Of a DNA stretch of 64,000 bases, positions 33,298 through 44,440 are shown piece after piece. Numbering within the stretch: position 1 is the stretch's first letter; each line of letters starts with the position of its first letter. The DNA comes from Adiantum capillus-veneris. Taxonomy: Eukaryota; Streptophyta; Polypodiopsida; Polypodiales; Pteridaceae. Below the pieces are notes generated by a model. The model saw only the letters and a program-made list of their open reading frames with translations. It made no database searches and was not told where the DNA came from. Position numbers and translations under genes: made by a program. The stretch lies in contig CM043963.1 in the NCBI GenBank assembly GCA_014529385.2, positions 65,032,969-65,096,968 on the forward strand. Reading direction: 5' to 3'.

Positions 33298-33488
33298 TAA
33301 CTTGTGATCTCGTAATGCCTGAAAGACTTGAAGCAGATGTACTCTATGTTCTGCACTCCTGCTGCTGACACAATGTGTCCTAAAAAGTGTATCTCTGGTA
33401 GGAAAACTTTACTCTTCTTCACATTAATCACTAACTTGTGATCTCGTAATGCCTGAAAGACTTGAAGCAGATGTACTCTATGTTCTGC
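33221..33488. repeat. 134-bp tandem duplication in TE-B RT
   Basis: Unit 33221-33354 is repeated at 33355-33488 with one visible difference (AAAACTTCACTC versus AAAACTTTACTC). Because 134 is not a multiple of three, RT is split into two frames. The duplication covers the segment after the F-F-D-D box (KVFLPEIHFLGHIVSAAGVQ). Confidence 0.92.
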
Positions 33489-34127
33489 CTCATCCTTGGA
33501 GAAAACAATGATGTCGTCAAAGAAAGTGCCAACAAATAGTCTATACTCTCGAAAAATCCTGTCCATCATCTGGTTAAATGTCGCAGGAGCATTGGTTAAG
33601 CCAAAAGGCATCACCAAAAACTCAAATAACCCAAAAGTCGTTCGAAAGTCTGTCTTGTAGACATCTCCCGACGTGTTTTGGATCTTATGATATCCACTTT
33701 TCAAGTCGATCCTGCTAAAGCACGAGAGTCCCTGAAGTCGGTCAAGTATATCATCGATTCTAGGAATCGAAAAACTGTTCTTGATGGTGATTTTGTTGAG
33801 AGCTCTATAATCGATGCACATTCTCCAAGATCCGTCTTTCTTCAAAACCAACAACATAGGAGAGCAGTACGGTGAAGTACTAGGCTGGACAAGACCCTTT
33901 TCCAAGAGGTCTTTCACTTGGTTTATAATCTCTTCGTTCTGAGCTCGGCTCACATGGTAAGGTGGCCGGTTTGGTGGTGTTCTTCCAGGTATCAGATCAA
34001 TGGTATGATCTTCAGGAAGAGTGGGTTGGTAACTCGCCTGGCAGGCCTTCTGAGCAATCGGCATGAGAGTGGAGAAAATCTTGGCGTTCTTTATCAAGTT
34101 CATACATATTTGTCCTATCCTCATCAC
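33355..34127 (-). pseudogene. TE-B reverse transcriptase fingers and palm
   Basis: Motifs in order: MCIDYRALNKITIKNSFSIP, FSRIDLKSGYHKIQ, EFLVMPFGLTNAPATFNQMM, LFVGTFFDDIIVFSKDEAEH. The catalytic box is F-F-D-D. The domain is otherwise well kept. It ends in the duplicated segment and so loses its link to RNase H. Confidence 0.87.
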
Positions 34128-34560
34128 TCAACTCTTTCAAAAGGATCGAGTAAACAAACAGACTGGATTTCATTAATTTGGAAAGGGCCGAAGCCGATAC
34201 AATAGGGACAGACTCGCCCTTCAGTTTTATATCGAGTACAATGGTTATGCCCTTCTCTGTGGTCAATGTTGCTTTCCTCGCCCGATAGTCGACTACGGCG
34301 TTATTTTTGTGGTACCAGGGTTCCCAAGAGGACATCACAACCTTCCAAAGGCATTATGTAAAAGTCCTCATGCCCCAAATACCCCTGACAATGCAACCGA
34401 AGTTTGCCAATGACAGGTGTAATGGCTATGTCCTTGCCGGGTGCCACTAGAACTGCCTCTGCAAGTGGTCCAATGAAATCGGGAGTGATCTCGAGCCGCG
34501 CCGCCAATTCCGGTGAAATGAAGTTGGCCTTGGCTCATCCATCAAAGAAGATTAGGGCTT
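34012..34560 (-). pseudogene. TE-B protease with a stop at the active site
   Basis: The minus strand reads ALIFFDG, then TGA, then AKANFISPELAARLEITPDF and EGCDVLLGTLVPQK. This is a retropepsin in which the codon after the D-G pair is a stop (near 34535). A further shift occurs near 34305. The ILG-like L-L-G strand is recognisable. Confidence 0.7.
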
Positions 34561-36365
34561 CTTGGTCTTTCACTTTGCCCCAAGCTCGGCAAAGTTCTGT
34601 ACTCTCGTCCATCGTGCTGGGATCGGAACCCAAGCAATCTGGAACCAGTCGTGTTTTCATCTTGCCTTTTCTTCCACGGTCCTCAGCTGCTCTCGAAGTC
34701 TCAAGCCTTTCATCGTCCTTGTCGTTCTGTTCTTTCTGTGCTTTTTTAGGGCACTTCGCAGAGATACGCCCAGTTTCCCCGCATCCAAAGCACTTCCCCT
34801 CTATAAAGCGAGCTCTCCTGAGGAGTAAGTTTGGGTCGTGCATCCTTCTCTTTCTTTTCCGGATTGCTCTTTCTCTTTCTACTTTCATTTGTCGAAGTTT
34901 GTTCGGCTCTTTGTGTCATGATCTCATCGGTGGGGTAGGTCAAACTGCGTGAGTGAATGGCAAAACCCCATTTCGTATGACTCATCAACTCTTGAATGGA
35001 AGCTTTTGTTCCAAGCAGTGATCTCGGATCTTTGTAGGAAGACCCAAGGTAAACCGCTCAATCTGTTCCTTGAACGGAATCTTCTTAAATGAAGAGGCGG
35101 GTAGAAAAGAGCTCTAGAATCTCTTGCAATAAGCGTCCATTGTATCCTTCTTGGTCATCCGAAGATGGTTCCAAGCAGTTCGTATGTCGTGTTCATAATC
35201 TGGAGTCAGCCAAGAAGAAATAAAAAGCCTCTCGAAGTTCAGCCATTTAACTGGTGTTGTCTTGTTTAATAGAAGCGTGGACCACCAAGTTCGAGCATTC
35301 CCCTTAAAAGTAAGAGGCAGCTCTCCGAATCTTAGAGTGCTCTGAGTAACGCCCGCCCGCGAAAGTGATGTCAAACTGCTGTACAAAAGACAAAGCCTTC
35401 GAAGCATCTCTATAACCAGAAAACGTGTCAAATTTAATTGACTGTCCACCTTCCTTAAACTCTCGGACTTTCTTGCTTTTGTCTTCCAAAAAGTCATACT
35501 GGTTAGCTTTATAAAAATTCTTCTTCTTTGCGTAAAAGTTGTTGTCATCAGAGTCCGAATTGTCTGTAGACGAGTCCTCTGTAGAACTGTCAATCACGGG
35601 GCGAGATTTACACTTCTTTACCTTTTTCTTGCCCTTTCCGAAGCTTTGCTTTTTGCTTCGCTTTTTCCCTTTTCTGTCTTCTTCGCTCGAGTCAGATGAG
35701 CTAGAAGAACTCTCGAAGGAAGAAGAAGAAGAAGAAGAACTGGGTACTCCTACAAATCGAACATGCTTCTTCTTCTGCTTTCTTGCCGATTCAAAAGTAG
35801 ACTGACGACCTAAATAACTCGGGAAGTCAATTCCTTTCTTCTGCTTTTTGCCATGCTTTTTTGCTTTATTTTGCACGTCAAAAAGCTGAGCAATTCGTGC
35901 ATCAACCACCTCTTCTAATTCTTGCTCTGTATACATCCTCGGAGTAGGAGGTTTCTTGAGAGCCGGTTTGAGGGGTGGCTCTGTGGTCTGCCGCCACTGT
36001 GTGTGCACTTCATCGAAAGAGATCTGGCTCATATATTTTGCAAATATTGGGTCCTTTGCCAAATTAAGCATCATCTTTGTTGCATCGCCGATCAATCGTC
36101 GACGCTCCATCTCTTCGATCTCCACGTGTGTAGGCCGAGGCGGGCCGTACTCCTTGCGTGAATCTTTGTTGTGATCCCTTCCCGCATCTCCGGATGCAGA
36201 GGGAGTCGACTGATCTTTGCCTGAAGCCATAGGTGCCGCGTAAAAAGGATCGGATTTCCCGTAGGAGAGAAATTGGTTGCGCTTTGATACCACTGTAACA
36301 GATTGGGACACTCTAAGTCGAGAATCTACCGCAACACCACAAATAAATACTTCGAAACAGTTCAC
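34535..36365 (-). pseudogene. TE-B gag, frameshifted
   Basis: The N-terminal frame (35304-36365) begins near the primer site with MASGKDQSTPSASGDAGRD, has a charged region, a serine tract followed by DSSEEDRKGKKR, then IKFDTFSGYRDASKALSFVQ. The capsid continues in another frame (35114-35593: LPLTFKGNARTWWSTLLL, YEHDIRTAWNHLRM). The knuckle at 34535-34888 reads GKCFGCGETGRISAKC, where the usual histidine is arginine. Gag forms the particle and binds RNA. Confidence 0.8.
36281..36292 (-). other. Primer binding site of TE-B
   Basis: The plus strand reads GCTTTGATACCA; the element strand reads TGGTATCAAAGC, identical to that of C1. One base separates it from the LTR. Confidence 0.85.
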
Positions 36366-36671
36366 AGTTCACAATTGATTCGGCGGAGTTCCGTGCCTAG
36401 AGATATTGGCCCCAAAGACTGGCGCCCCTTTCGGTATTTCTTTTTGTATTAATCTGCAACTCAAAGTACAAGTAAGTCGCCGGGACTCACTCTCAGACTC
36501 TGCGTCCAGATGCTCTGAGAAGTGAGAGCTGAGAGACTAAGGGTTTACAAAGGGATGCTAGCCCAAAAGCTTCAAAATCTGTCCCAAAAGCTTCAAGTTA
36601 AAAAGCTTTGAAAAATAGAGCAAAAGTGGCTTCCCTCTCTCTCTCTGATCCCCTTGCGTAAAATAGCAAAA

Positions 36672-36720
<49 letters not shown>

Positions 36721-36934
36721 CCCAATTGTGTAGCCAAAAAGCTGTAAAAGCTGCCGCAAAAGTGCCACGTCATCAGCCTGGAAAATCCGCCGTAAATCGC
36801 GGGATTCTGTACGGCAGTGCCACGTCAGCAGGCTGCGCAGGATTCCGATGCCTATTTTCAGCAGACTGCATTCCCCGGCTTGTTCATGCCAGTGTGTGTA
36901 CACGTGGGCAGCCACGTCATCACATTTTGTGACA
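36294..36934 (-). mobile_element. 5' LTR of TE-B
   Basis: TGTAACAGATTGGG to CATTTTGTGACA, 641 bp, next to the primer site and ended by CTTGA. It contains the conserved GGCCCC...GGCGCC block (36408-36443), a CT tract (36676-36719) and three TGCCACGTCA-type words (36763, 36818, 36911). Confidence 0.9.
36676..36719. repeat. CT microsatellite in TE-B LTR
   Basis: Pure (CT)n in the 5' LTR. Confidence 0.95.
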
Positions 36935-38760
36935 CTTGACCACACTATGGAGAACATTTTTTATCTATGCCCCTTGGGAGAGGTTATTCTCTTCATCTCT
37001 AGGGGGTCCCATTTAGAGATGGTATGGTGGATATATGCTTTGAATGAGAGTAACTCGTAGAGGGTGCTTATCAGCAGATAGTATTGCTAGCACCATTGGT
37101 GTGAAGGAAGGCTGCCCTCTATCACCGACTCCCTCTAAGATTGTACATTGATGAGGTTGCTGACAACTTACAGAGTAGAGGAGTTGGGCTAAGATTCGTG
37201 GTATGCGAGTTCATGTCACGGAATACGCTGAAGATATTGACTTTATCTCTGCGTAATAGGCAGGACTACAACAACACTCATATCCATTGCAGCTTTTTTG
37301 TGCAGACAAAGGCGTCGTAGTGAAACCAAGGTCACGGTCTTTCACAATCGCATATATGAAGATGATCAGTTGTCACCTTTGAGGGCAGACAGGTACAGGT
37401 TTTTGATTCATATTGTATATCTGGGGATCACTTATACCCAGCAGGGCAAGAGGTTCTCTATGTTACTGGCTTTTAGAACTACGTGAAATGTACGGGTGCA
37501 GCACACACTTATGTTAAAGGGGCAGTATCATCGGACACATTTTCAGGAGCCATGCATGATGTGCTGGCTATTCGACACTTGGGTGACAATTGCACTGATG
37601 TATGCCACCCCACTTTGAACACCGAGCCTATCCATCCTCTCATGGAACAGACTACAGAAACCCAAGGTTTTGTTGCTGTCAACTAGGATTCGCAGCAAAC
37701 CATCCATGCCACATGAGGTCTTGACTCTTGAAAGCTGAGTTTGAAGTACCACCCATGGTCGTTCTCCCAGACTGTATCTTTTCTTCATGGGGCCATGGAG
37801 GTGGGACCAGCCAGACTTAAGGGGTTTGGTTATGAGGCCTCTAGATAGCTGGAAGAGTAGGGGAAACTAGAGCATATGGTCTACTTCGGTGGCAAGATAG
37901 GTGAAAGAGTATGGCTACACCATGCACAGATTACCGCCTGCCTTATATGATTGAGTGCCTCACATATCTCCCTTTCTCGCAGCAGGAGGAACAGGGTAGT
38001 GAGATAGGAGCTCAGACAGAGATAATAGAGAGAGGACTTGTGTGGAGTTGCACTTTGCCCATCAAGATGGCCTCTTGCAGAGAGCAATTCTTGATTCTGA
38101 CGAATGATAGCTTTATTCAATACCCTTCATACATGAAATTAATTCTACCAGACAGCTTGAGGGTACTGGTCTGTAAGCTAAGAATCTTATTATCTCAACA
38201 CTTGATGTCTAGGCAAGTAGAGTGGCGAGCATTGCACAAGAGGCCAGGCTGTGCAGGCTCTGCAGAGAGGGGGTAGAGTTGGAGGCACATTTTATGTGTG
38301 TTTTTGTTTGCAATAGTGACATTTGAGCTCACTATCCCTCTTTGTGTGGTATATCAGATCATTTATGCTCTTGGTGTAAGCTATCATGAACAATGCTTGT
38401 CGTTTCTTTAATGATTGACAAATGGCTTCTTTTATAGCTCTTTATAAACGAATGTGTGAAAGCTTCAGGACAATATCAATTTGTGTTTTACTGCCCTTTG
38501 GTGGTCCCATTAGCAGGTTTCAGCATGAGCACAGGCACTTGTATCCTTTTTTGACAGCTTTGAGAGATGTTCATATAGACCATGTAAATGCGACGCTATC
38601 TGGCATTTCAAGCAGGTGGCACATCTTGCATAGTGCAATCGCCACTGAACCACCCCCCAAAATTATTGACTCAACTCGAAAGGTATGCCTGCTTGAATGC
38701 AATTATTGGCCTACACACACAAATCAGTATCATGTTAGTGTGTGATTAGCATGTGGACAT
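36935..38760 (+). pseudogene. Decayed LINE reverse transcriptase and C-terminus
   Basis: Plus-strand pieces give TIGVKEGCPLSPT (about 37095), IDEVADNLQSRGVG (37150), then RSETKVTVFHN (37320) and IVYLGITYTQQGKRFSMLLA (37410-37475). These are the G-V-K-Q-G-C-P-L-S-P, L-Y-I-D-E and F-x-Y-L-G motifs of LINE RTs. Near 38240 RLCRLCREGVELEAHFMC is the C-terminal zinc region. Many stops and shifts. TE-B sits at its left end. Confidence 0.72.
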
Positions 38761-38865
38761 CGCAGATTACTAAAGAAGTCATGTCTTAACATTCTCAAAC
38801 CACTCTTGTTTGTTTTCCAAATTTCTTAATACGGTAAGAGCCGAGTCCCCCTATGTTCTTAATAT

Positions 38866-38961
38866 TTTAGTGAAATTAAGTGTTAGTGTTAGTCCCACGA
38901 TTAAGTGTTAGTGTTATTCCCACGATTTTAGTGAAATTAAGTGTTAGTGTTAGTCCCACGA
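38866..38961. repeat. Short minisatellite, 25-36 bp unit
   Basis: TTAAGTGTTAGTGTTAGTCC followed by CACGA occurs at 38876, 38901 and 38937 with one change; TTTTAGTGAAA precedes copies one and three. Confidence 0.85.
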
Positions 38962-39260
38962 TTTTTGTGAGAACGAACCCTTTAACTAAAAGCAAAGGAG
39001 AACGTTGGCTCTTTCACTTTCCTTCAAATAGGGAAGGAAGCAACCTAGAATCTTGAAGAGCTTTTAGTTCCGAATTCTCATTGGTTGATCATGGTAGTAA
39101 CTCCTTAGTACAAACAAAATCATAAGGATTGGTACCACCGCTATTTTCTAGGGTCTCGTCCCTTACATATTGCTAATATCATAATATTATTGTGTGACCA
39201 CAATATTGCAACTTTTATCAAATATCACTAATGCCCCTAATGCATAGTGGGACTTGGCTC
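38962..39260. other. Non-coding stretch
   Basis: No open frame or recognised repeat; AT-rich. Confidence 0.4.
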
Positions 39261-39459
39261 TAACTTGGTTTTCCAAATCGTTCTTTTGAGAAACATATGG
39301 GCTTGCTGCTAAATTTCAGTAAGTTTTGATTGGGATATTTATCCTGAATATCTTTGTTTTTCAAGTTTGACAATATGGGGCCCATGTAGCTGAACTACTA
39401 TTATCAGTTTCTAGAATGGTTGAAAATTATGACAAAAAGCACAACCAAGCATGGGTCTA

Positions 39460-39461
<2 letters not shown>

Positions 39462-39493
<32 letters not shown>
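39462..39493. repeat. CT microsatellite left of LINE tail
   Basis: Pure (CT)n, 32 bp. Confidence 0.95.
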
Positions 39494-39494
<1 letters not shown>

Positions 39495-39495
<1 letters not shown>

Positions 39496-39563
39496 GATTC
39501 ACCAATTTTAACTTTTTGGTCTCATAGATCATTTTGGTCTTTCGAAGACGTTAATATAACATT

Positions 39564-39567
<4 letters not shown>
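39495..39567 (+). mobile_element. LINE 3' tail inside a CT microsatellite
   Basis: Seventy-three bases ending GAAGACGTTAATATAACATT then TCAT match the end of the LINE 3' UTR at 29965-30039. The flanks on both sides are CT repeats, as in that copy. Confidence 0.75.
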
Positions 39568-39614
<47 letters not shown>

Positions 39615-39647
39615 GATAGTTTCCTACGACGCTGAAACTCTCCTTCT

Positions 39648-39712
<65 letters not shown>
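39567..39712. repeat. Two CT microsatellites right of LINE tail
   Basis: (CT)n at 39567-39612 and 39650-39712 separated by GGGATAGTTTCCTACGACGC and a TTC-rich stretch. Confidence 0.95.
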
Positions 39713-39715
<3 letters not shown>

Positions 39716-39924
39716 CTTACCTACACTTTTTCCCGCTTTCCCACTTGTTATGGTAGTGATGTGCTTAGATGTGCAAACTATGGGCCATATTCTTGTCTTG
39801 CAAGAAAACTCTCTATGCATGTATGGAAGATGCCAGTAATGGGGGCGAAAACCAATCAAAACTAGTTGAAATTTAGAGGCAAGCCCATATGTTTCTCAAG
39901 AGAACGATTTGAAAAACTGAGTTA

Positions 39925-41274
39925 CCACCTGAAATTCATTAAGAAATTTGCTTGGTTGCAAATTTCAAGAAAAAGACCAAGTAATCACATATAATTTACC
40001 AATAATTAATAAAGTTCGGGTGTGTTGACGATTTATGCAAGACTTTGCCAAATTAAATGCGACAAGGTCAGTATAGACACCAGTAGCTTTCAAGAGGGCA
40101 AGTATCTGAAAGTCTTAGTGAATTTTACACGGCTGGCAAATGATGCTTGATTGTGAGACCATTCAAACTTACCATAATCATAATCTTATCTATGAAAAAA
40201 CAGGTTTAGTGACACAAGTGAATCGTCTTTGTGATCGCAAGTTGTTCTACGACAATTTGGTGGTTATTCTCATACTCCGGTAACAAAAAAAATTACTCTC
40301 TTGGTTATTGAATATCATACACGTTCTAGTTCTAGCACATGAGGAAAGTTCACTCTCTCCTTATATATATTAGGATTAAGATATGATAGCAAATGCTTCT
40401 CATATTGACCAGTACAAGCTTTTATCAAAGCACTAGAGGAAAATCCCACATGTGAAAATAGGCCCCTCTGTTGATACATTTTGGGCTAGTTTTTTAGCAA
40501 ATTAGGTAGTGCAAAAGATTCTTGCCGGTTACGTCAATGAACTAGATAGTCATTTACAAACTTCACAAATATCAACAAGTAAATCCCACTTGCGACCTCT
40601 CTTTGGATATACATTTTGTTTTGGGTATTGTAAGATTCTTAGCAAATTGGGTAAACCAGAGAGGTTCTTGCCGGTAACAGCAATGCATAGCTTGTGACCG
40701 CCCATCTTCGCAAACACCAACACTCGCTTCCACCTCATTACCCAGGAGATGCATCGATTAGGAATGCACAGCAAATGGCAACACAAGAAGGAGCAGTAGA
40801 AAAATGCAGAGGGGGGCAAACATTAAGGGCATAGGGGGAGGCGGGAGGGGTGGCAACACCAATGGCAGTACCAATACAAGCACTGCTATCAAGCACACCA
40901 TGATCATCAACCCTGCATTCATCATGCTTTTCTCACTTCATGAATCATCTCACCCAAAACATACGAAAAATTGGTTGTGAATGCCAGATACAATGACTTG
41001 CTACCGATACAACTGTTTGTATAGGTAGCAAACGCTCGACACAAAAATTTTGCCGGCTGGTACCATGATGAGAGCGAGACCACTGTTGTGGGATTGATAT
41101 AAACCGTAGGGTGAGGCTGGGATTAGTAAACTAATTCTAATTACGTATGGGTTAGTCTAACCCACATTGAAAGGCAGATGGATGTAAGAGCTTGCATACC
41201 TAGCAGCAGATGGCAACAGCCCACGTTATGGAAACCCTTGAAATAGGTGCCGAGCCCCAAGTGGGATGGTTATC

Positions 41275-41276
<2 letters not shown>
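39925..41276. other. Non-coding stretch with a ~70-bp imperfect duplication
   Basis: No gene is recognised. 40477-40545 and 40610-40684 share ACATTTTG, AGCAAATT(A/G)GGTA and TTCTTGCCGGT in the same order. The minus-strand frame at 40550-40819 covers this and matches nothing known. Confidence 0.35.

Positions 41277-41350
<74 letters not shown>
41277..41350. repeat. Compound (TG)n(AG)n microsatellite
   Basis: (TG)n to about 41305, then (AG)n to 41348. Confidence 0.95.
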
Positions 41351-41354
<4 letters not shown>

Positions 41355-42429
41355 GTTCATCTGCGCTCATAGCCCCACCTTCGCCTGCGCTTAAATAAAA
41401 TCCATCAGCATCTTCTGTTGCTGCTCTTGTTCATTGTATTTCGTAATGTGTGTGTGTGAGAGAGAGAGAGCGAGAGAGGGATCTCGATGCTCCCAGCCTG
41501 TGGGCTTCGGAGGCTTGAACCAAAACTTCAAGTGGGCTTCGAAGGCTTGAACCAAGTTGCCAAGTGTCCCAAGTTGACATAAGGCATTTCTCTCATTTTC
41601 CAGTCCATGGAAAAGAATGTCTTTCCAATTTGCTCCAATGGGATCCAGCCACATGCACCTTTGCAGTTCCCTACTTACCCAATCCGATGTTGGTTAAAGC
41701 GGATACTATTCGCCCTCATCCCACAATCACTTTGGTAGTAGGTACTTTAAAGACACTTCATTTTTTTCCCCTCCTTTTGGTATGAGGCACGATTTTAAAA
41801 ATTCCTTAAAATGTAGAATTGTAGGAGATACCTTCATTTTGGAAGGGATGGAAAAACGCGGAGTAGAATATGGTCGCGGCCAACAAGCAAGATAACGTGG
41901 CTTGCAACAACAGATGGACCGAGCAAGACAATGTGGCATGTGAGTGCAACTAAGTGTGTTGGATGACAACGGAACAGGTGGCTAGATAAGGGGGAGAATG
42001 CGAAGATTATCTTTTTCTATAAGAAATCAGCAAAGAAGGTGGCAAGGCAATGGTGCCGCCGGGATGGTTAGCTCAAAGGCTATTTTCTACCAGCGACTTT
42101 TTGGGTCCGATTCTTGCTTGTGCGTGCTGCTTTTGGCCCCTCGACCCAGTAGTGCACAGAGTTTGGGTGGGATTTGCATAGATTCCATCTAATAAATTGG
42201 CGAAGGAGCCAATATGTGGGCAAGAATGGCACATGAGTCCTAGCTAATTGAAAAGGGAAAAAAGGGAAGGGAGGGTCTTAACACTATATCACATGGGGTC
42301 TTCAATGAAGTTCGAACGGTGGGATTGACAACCTGCAACTAGGGTGCGTCATTCAAAACTGGTGTTGTCCGAGTTCACTTTTGCCTGTTTGTGTTTACTA
42401 TATAATGGTTTGTTTTTCCATGGATGACA
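41351..42429. other. Non-coding stretch
   Basis: No recognised gene or repeat family apart from a short GT/GA tract at 41448-41478. Confidence 0.35.
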
Positions 42430-42439
42430 TCAAAAGCTA

Positions 42440-42505
42440 CGCGTCCATGTGGCTAGGGTGTTTGCCTGTCAACAGGTAGGCCCATTGTTCGAGTCACCTT
42501 GTGGA
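42440..42505 (+). other. tRNA-like sequence, possible SINE head
   Basis: GTGGCTAGGGTGTTTGCC resembles a Pol III A box with D-arm. CCTGTCAACAGG could be an anticodon arm (GUC), and TTGTTCGAGTCACC resembles a B box. A proper acceptor stem is not evident, so a tRNA-derived SINE or pseudo-tRNA is more likely than a gene. A second partial case with TGGCATAGTGGTTAGCTCG lies at 42870-42890. Confidence 0.35.
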
Positions 42506-42768
42506 CGTTGACGTAGCATTTTTCACCCACCCCATCTGCCTTGAGATTCCCGTGCCAATCCAACGCTCTCGATCCCACTGTCGGCCACATTTAAGACCCC
42601 GTGTGATTTAATGTTGTGCAAGGGAGGGGGGGAGTAAGTCCCACGGGGTCCAAGCCATGGGATCTGTGCTGGCAGTGAAGGCATAAACCTTGAGAATGAG
42701 GGACAATAAAAATACCGTAGAGAATGTGCCACGATTCAAACCCACGGCCCTACATTGACCGATGTGCC

Positions 42769-42769
42769 T

Positions 42770-42820
<51 letters not shown>
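42769..42820. repeat. Homopolymer T11-G41
   Basis: Eleven T (42769-42779) followed by 41 G (42780-42820). Long pure G runs are rare in plant DNA and can form G-quadruplexes. Confidence 0.95.
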
Positions 42821-42822
<2 letters not shown>

Positions 42823-43269
42823 GGAGGGACACAAGGATGGTCTCCCTTTTCCTCTACAACATGGGGATGATGGCATAGTGGTTAGCTCGTCTCACTCTCA
42901 CCAAAGTGATGGACATACGTAGCAACACCCCTCAAAAGGAGGATGATAACCACGATAGCCACACATGTTGGAGCTCCCGCAAGAGGAGAGTCCAACTTGC
43001 GATATTATGAAGACTCCTCCTTTTTTATATATATACAACAAAATTACACATCTTTGCTTTGAATATGGGTTTAAGCTTGTGCCATGTGGCAGCCTCATAT
43101 CACTTCCCCCATTTGGACCTCCGAAAACCCACAAAAGGTAACCCTCACAAGGTATATTGTGCGCACAATCATTATCTCTAAATTTTTTCCATGGAATTCA
43201 ATTTCAACTTCTAATGGCCCTTCAATCTATACTGCATCCCAGAAATCATCAACTTTTGTAGAAAACTCA
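42821..43269. other. Non-coding stretch
   Basis: Only short frames without recognised domains. Confidence 0.35.
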
Positions 43270-43990
43270 TCTTGTTAAAGATATGTGTCTACTAGCACTT
43301 CTAGCTTTGCTAGAATTTGAATCTCGAACATCTATCTAGATCGATATGCTTTCAATCTGCCCTTGAAAATCTACAAATTGCTCATTTTTGTATCCTAGCT
43401 CCTTAACCATATACTCGTCACTTGCATGCAAAAAATTATTTCCTTGAAATACTTCTAGCAGTTCCCATACTCTTTGGCAAGAACTTCTACTTGGTCACAT
43501 AAATTTGGAATAACCAACTACACAAACGATCCGACCATAAGCTTGTCTGGTACTCTTCGGGTTTGCTTCTCTATCTTATAGCATGAAAGATAGCCCTTTG
43601 GATCATAGGATTCAAACATATTGCACTCTGCATGCAAAGCATCTAGCGCTACTTCCAAAGCATCATCATGTTCATTTTCCTATGATTCTTGTACCACTTC
43701 ACTAATGGATAAAGCATCAATCATGTGCATTACATCCCGAAATCTGGTATTTTTTTCAACCTCTTTGGAGACGTACATTGTGCCATTTTTTTTTGTAAAC
43801 TCTAATTTATCCTTGTTTGCGATTATGTGAATCATGTGCATTACATCACAAAATCTCGCATTTTTTGCATCTCTTTGGAGACGAATGTGGTGGCTAATTT
43901 ATGATTTGTTTTGTATAATTTGTTGCATCTGTGTGTGAGATTCCATCTACACTCTCACCCTAGTTAGTTTTGCATCAGGTTCACCAAACT
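43270..43990 (-). pseudogene. Ty1/copia gag remnant
   Basis: Minus-strand translation gives RVWELLEVFQGNNFLHASDE, then YMVKELGYKNEQFVDFQGQI: the UBN2-type gag (W..L...F.G.N ... L). The right part has a direct duplication of about 50 bp: ATCATGTGCATTACATC occurs at 43718 and 43831, and CTCTTTGGAGACG follows in both. It lies outside the 3' LTR of the copia element that starts at 43991, so it belongs to another copy. Confidence 0.6.
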
Positions 43991-44235
43991 TGTTAGAGTT
44001 TGGGGCTCTCCAGGGGAGACCACGAAGGCGCTAGGCCTCTAGCTATGAGAGATGTGAGAAAGGAGAAGAAACATAGGAAAGAGCAATAACAGATGCTAGA
44101 TTGCACATTGAATGTATTGAATTTAAGTACAAGATACAATCAAATCGACCTCTAGTAATTACCAAAGTTAAATTAAACCATGGGTAGAGGTCTCCACATT
44201 GAAGGGAAGCGTAAGAGTGGAGTCGAATACATGCA

Positions 44236-44294
<59 letters not shown>

Positions 44295-44440
44295 AAGCCC
44301 TCTTCTTCACAGTCACACACAACATCGCATCAATTTGTTTGTGTCTCATAAATTGAATATCTATACAATTAAAGGATAGGGGGGAACATAAGTTAGTGAT
44401 GAGAGGCGGGCGCCCGGCCTACATGGTGAGAAACTCAATA
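43991..44440 (-). mobile_element. 3' LTR of the copia element
   Basis: The plus strand begins TGTTAGAGTTTGGGG and the other end lies at AAACTCAATA, where the usual CA end is mutated. On the minus strand it is preceded by CCATCAAGTGGGAGAA, a typical copia polypurine tract (44441-44456). It contains a GA microsatellite and a 66-bp block (44132-44197) repeated inverted at 45213-45278. Confidence 0.7.
44239..44293. repeat. GA microsatellite, 55 bp
   Basis: Pure (GA)n inside the copia LTR. Confidence 0.95.

Larger units (their letters stand above)
30460..36934 (-). mobile_element. TE-B: full-length Ty3/gypsy chromovirus
   Basis: Both LTRs are present, and exact 5-bp CTTGA lies outside each (30455-30459 and 36935-36939). 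Minus-strand order is LTR, primer site, gag, knuckle, protease, RT, RNase H, integrase, chromodomain, LTR. Breaks include a stop at the protease active site, a 134-bp duplication in RT and a 20-bp duplication in integrase. It is structurally complete but not functional. It inserted into the C1/LINE DNA, so it is younger than those. Confidence 0.92.
39261..39924. mobile_element. Inverted-repeat element around CT tracts
   Basis: 39261-39333 and the reverse complement of 39852-39924 match over 73 bp (both contain CAAATCGTTCT and AACATATGGGCTTGC), with roughly nine differences. No target duplication is obvious. The interior holds three CT tracts and a LINE tail. A foldback or MITE-like element is likely. 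Confidence 0.55.

Noticed and set aside
42440-42890. Functional tRNA genes
   Set aside because: Pol III box-like words are present, but no seven-base acceptor stem or full cloverleaf can be drawn; kept only as a low-confidence SINE-like feature.
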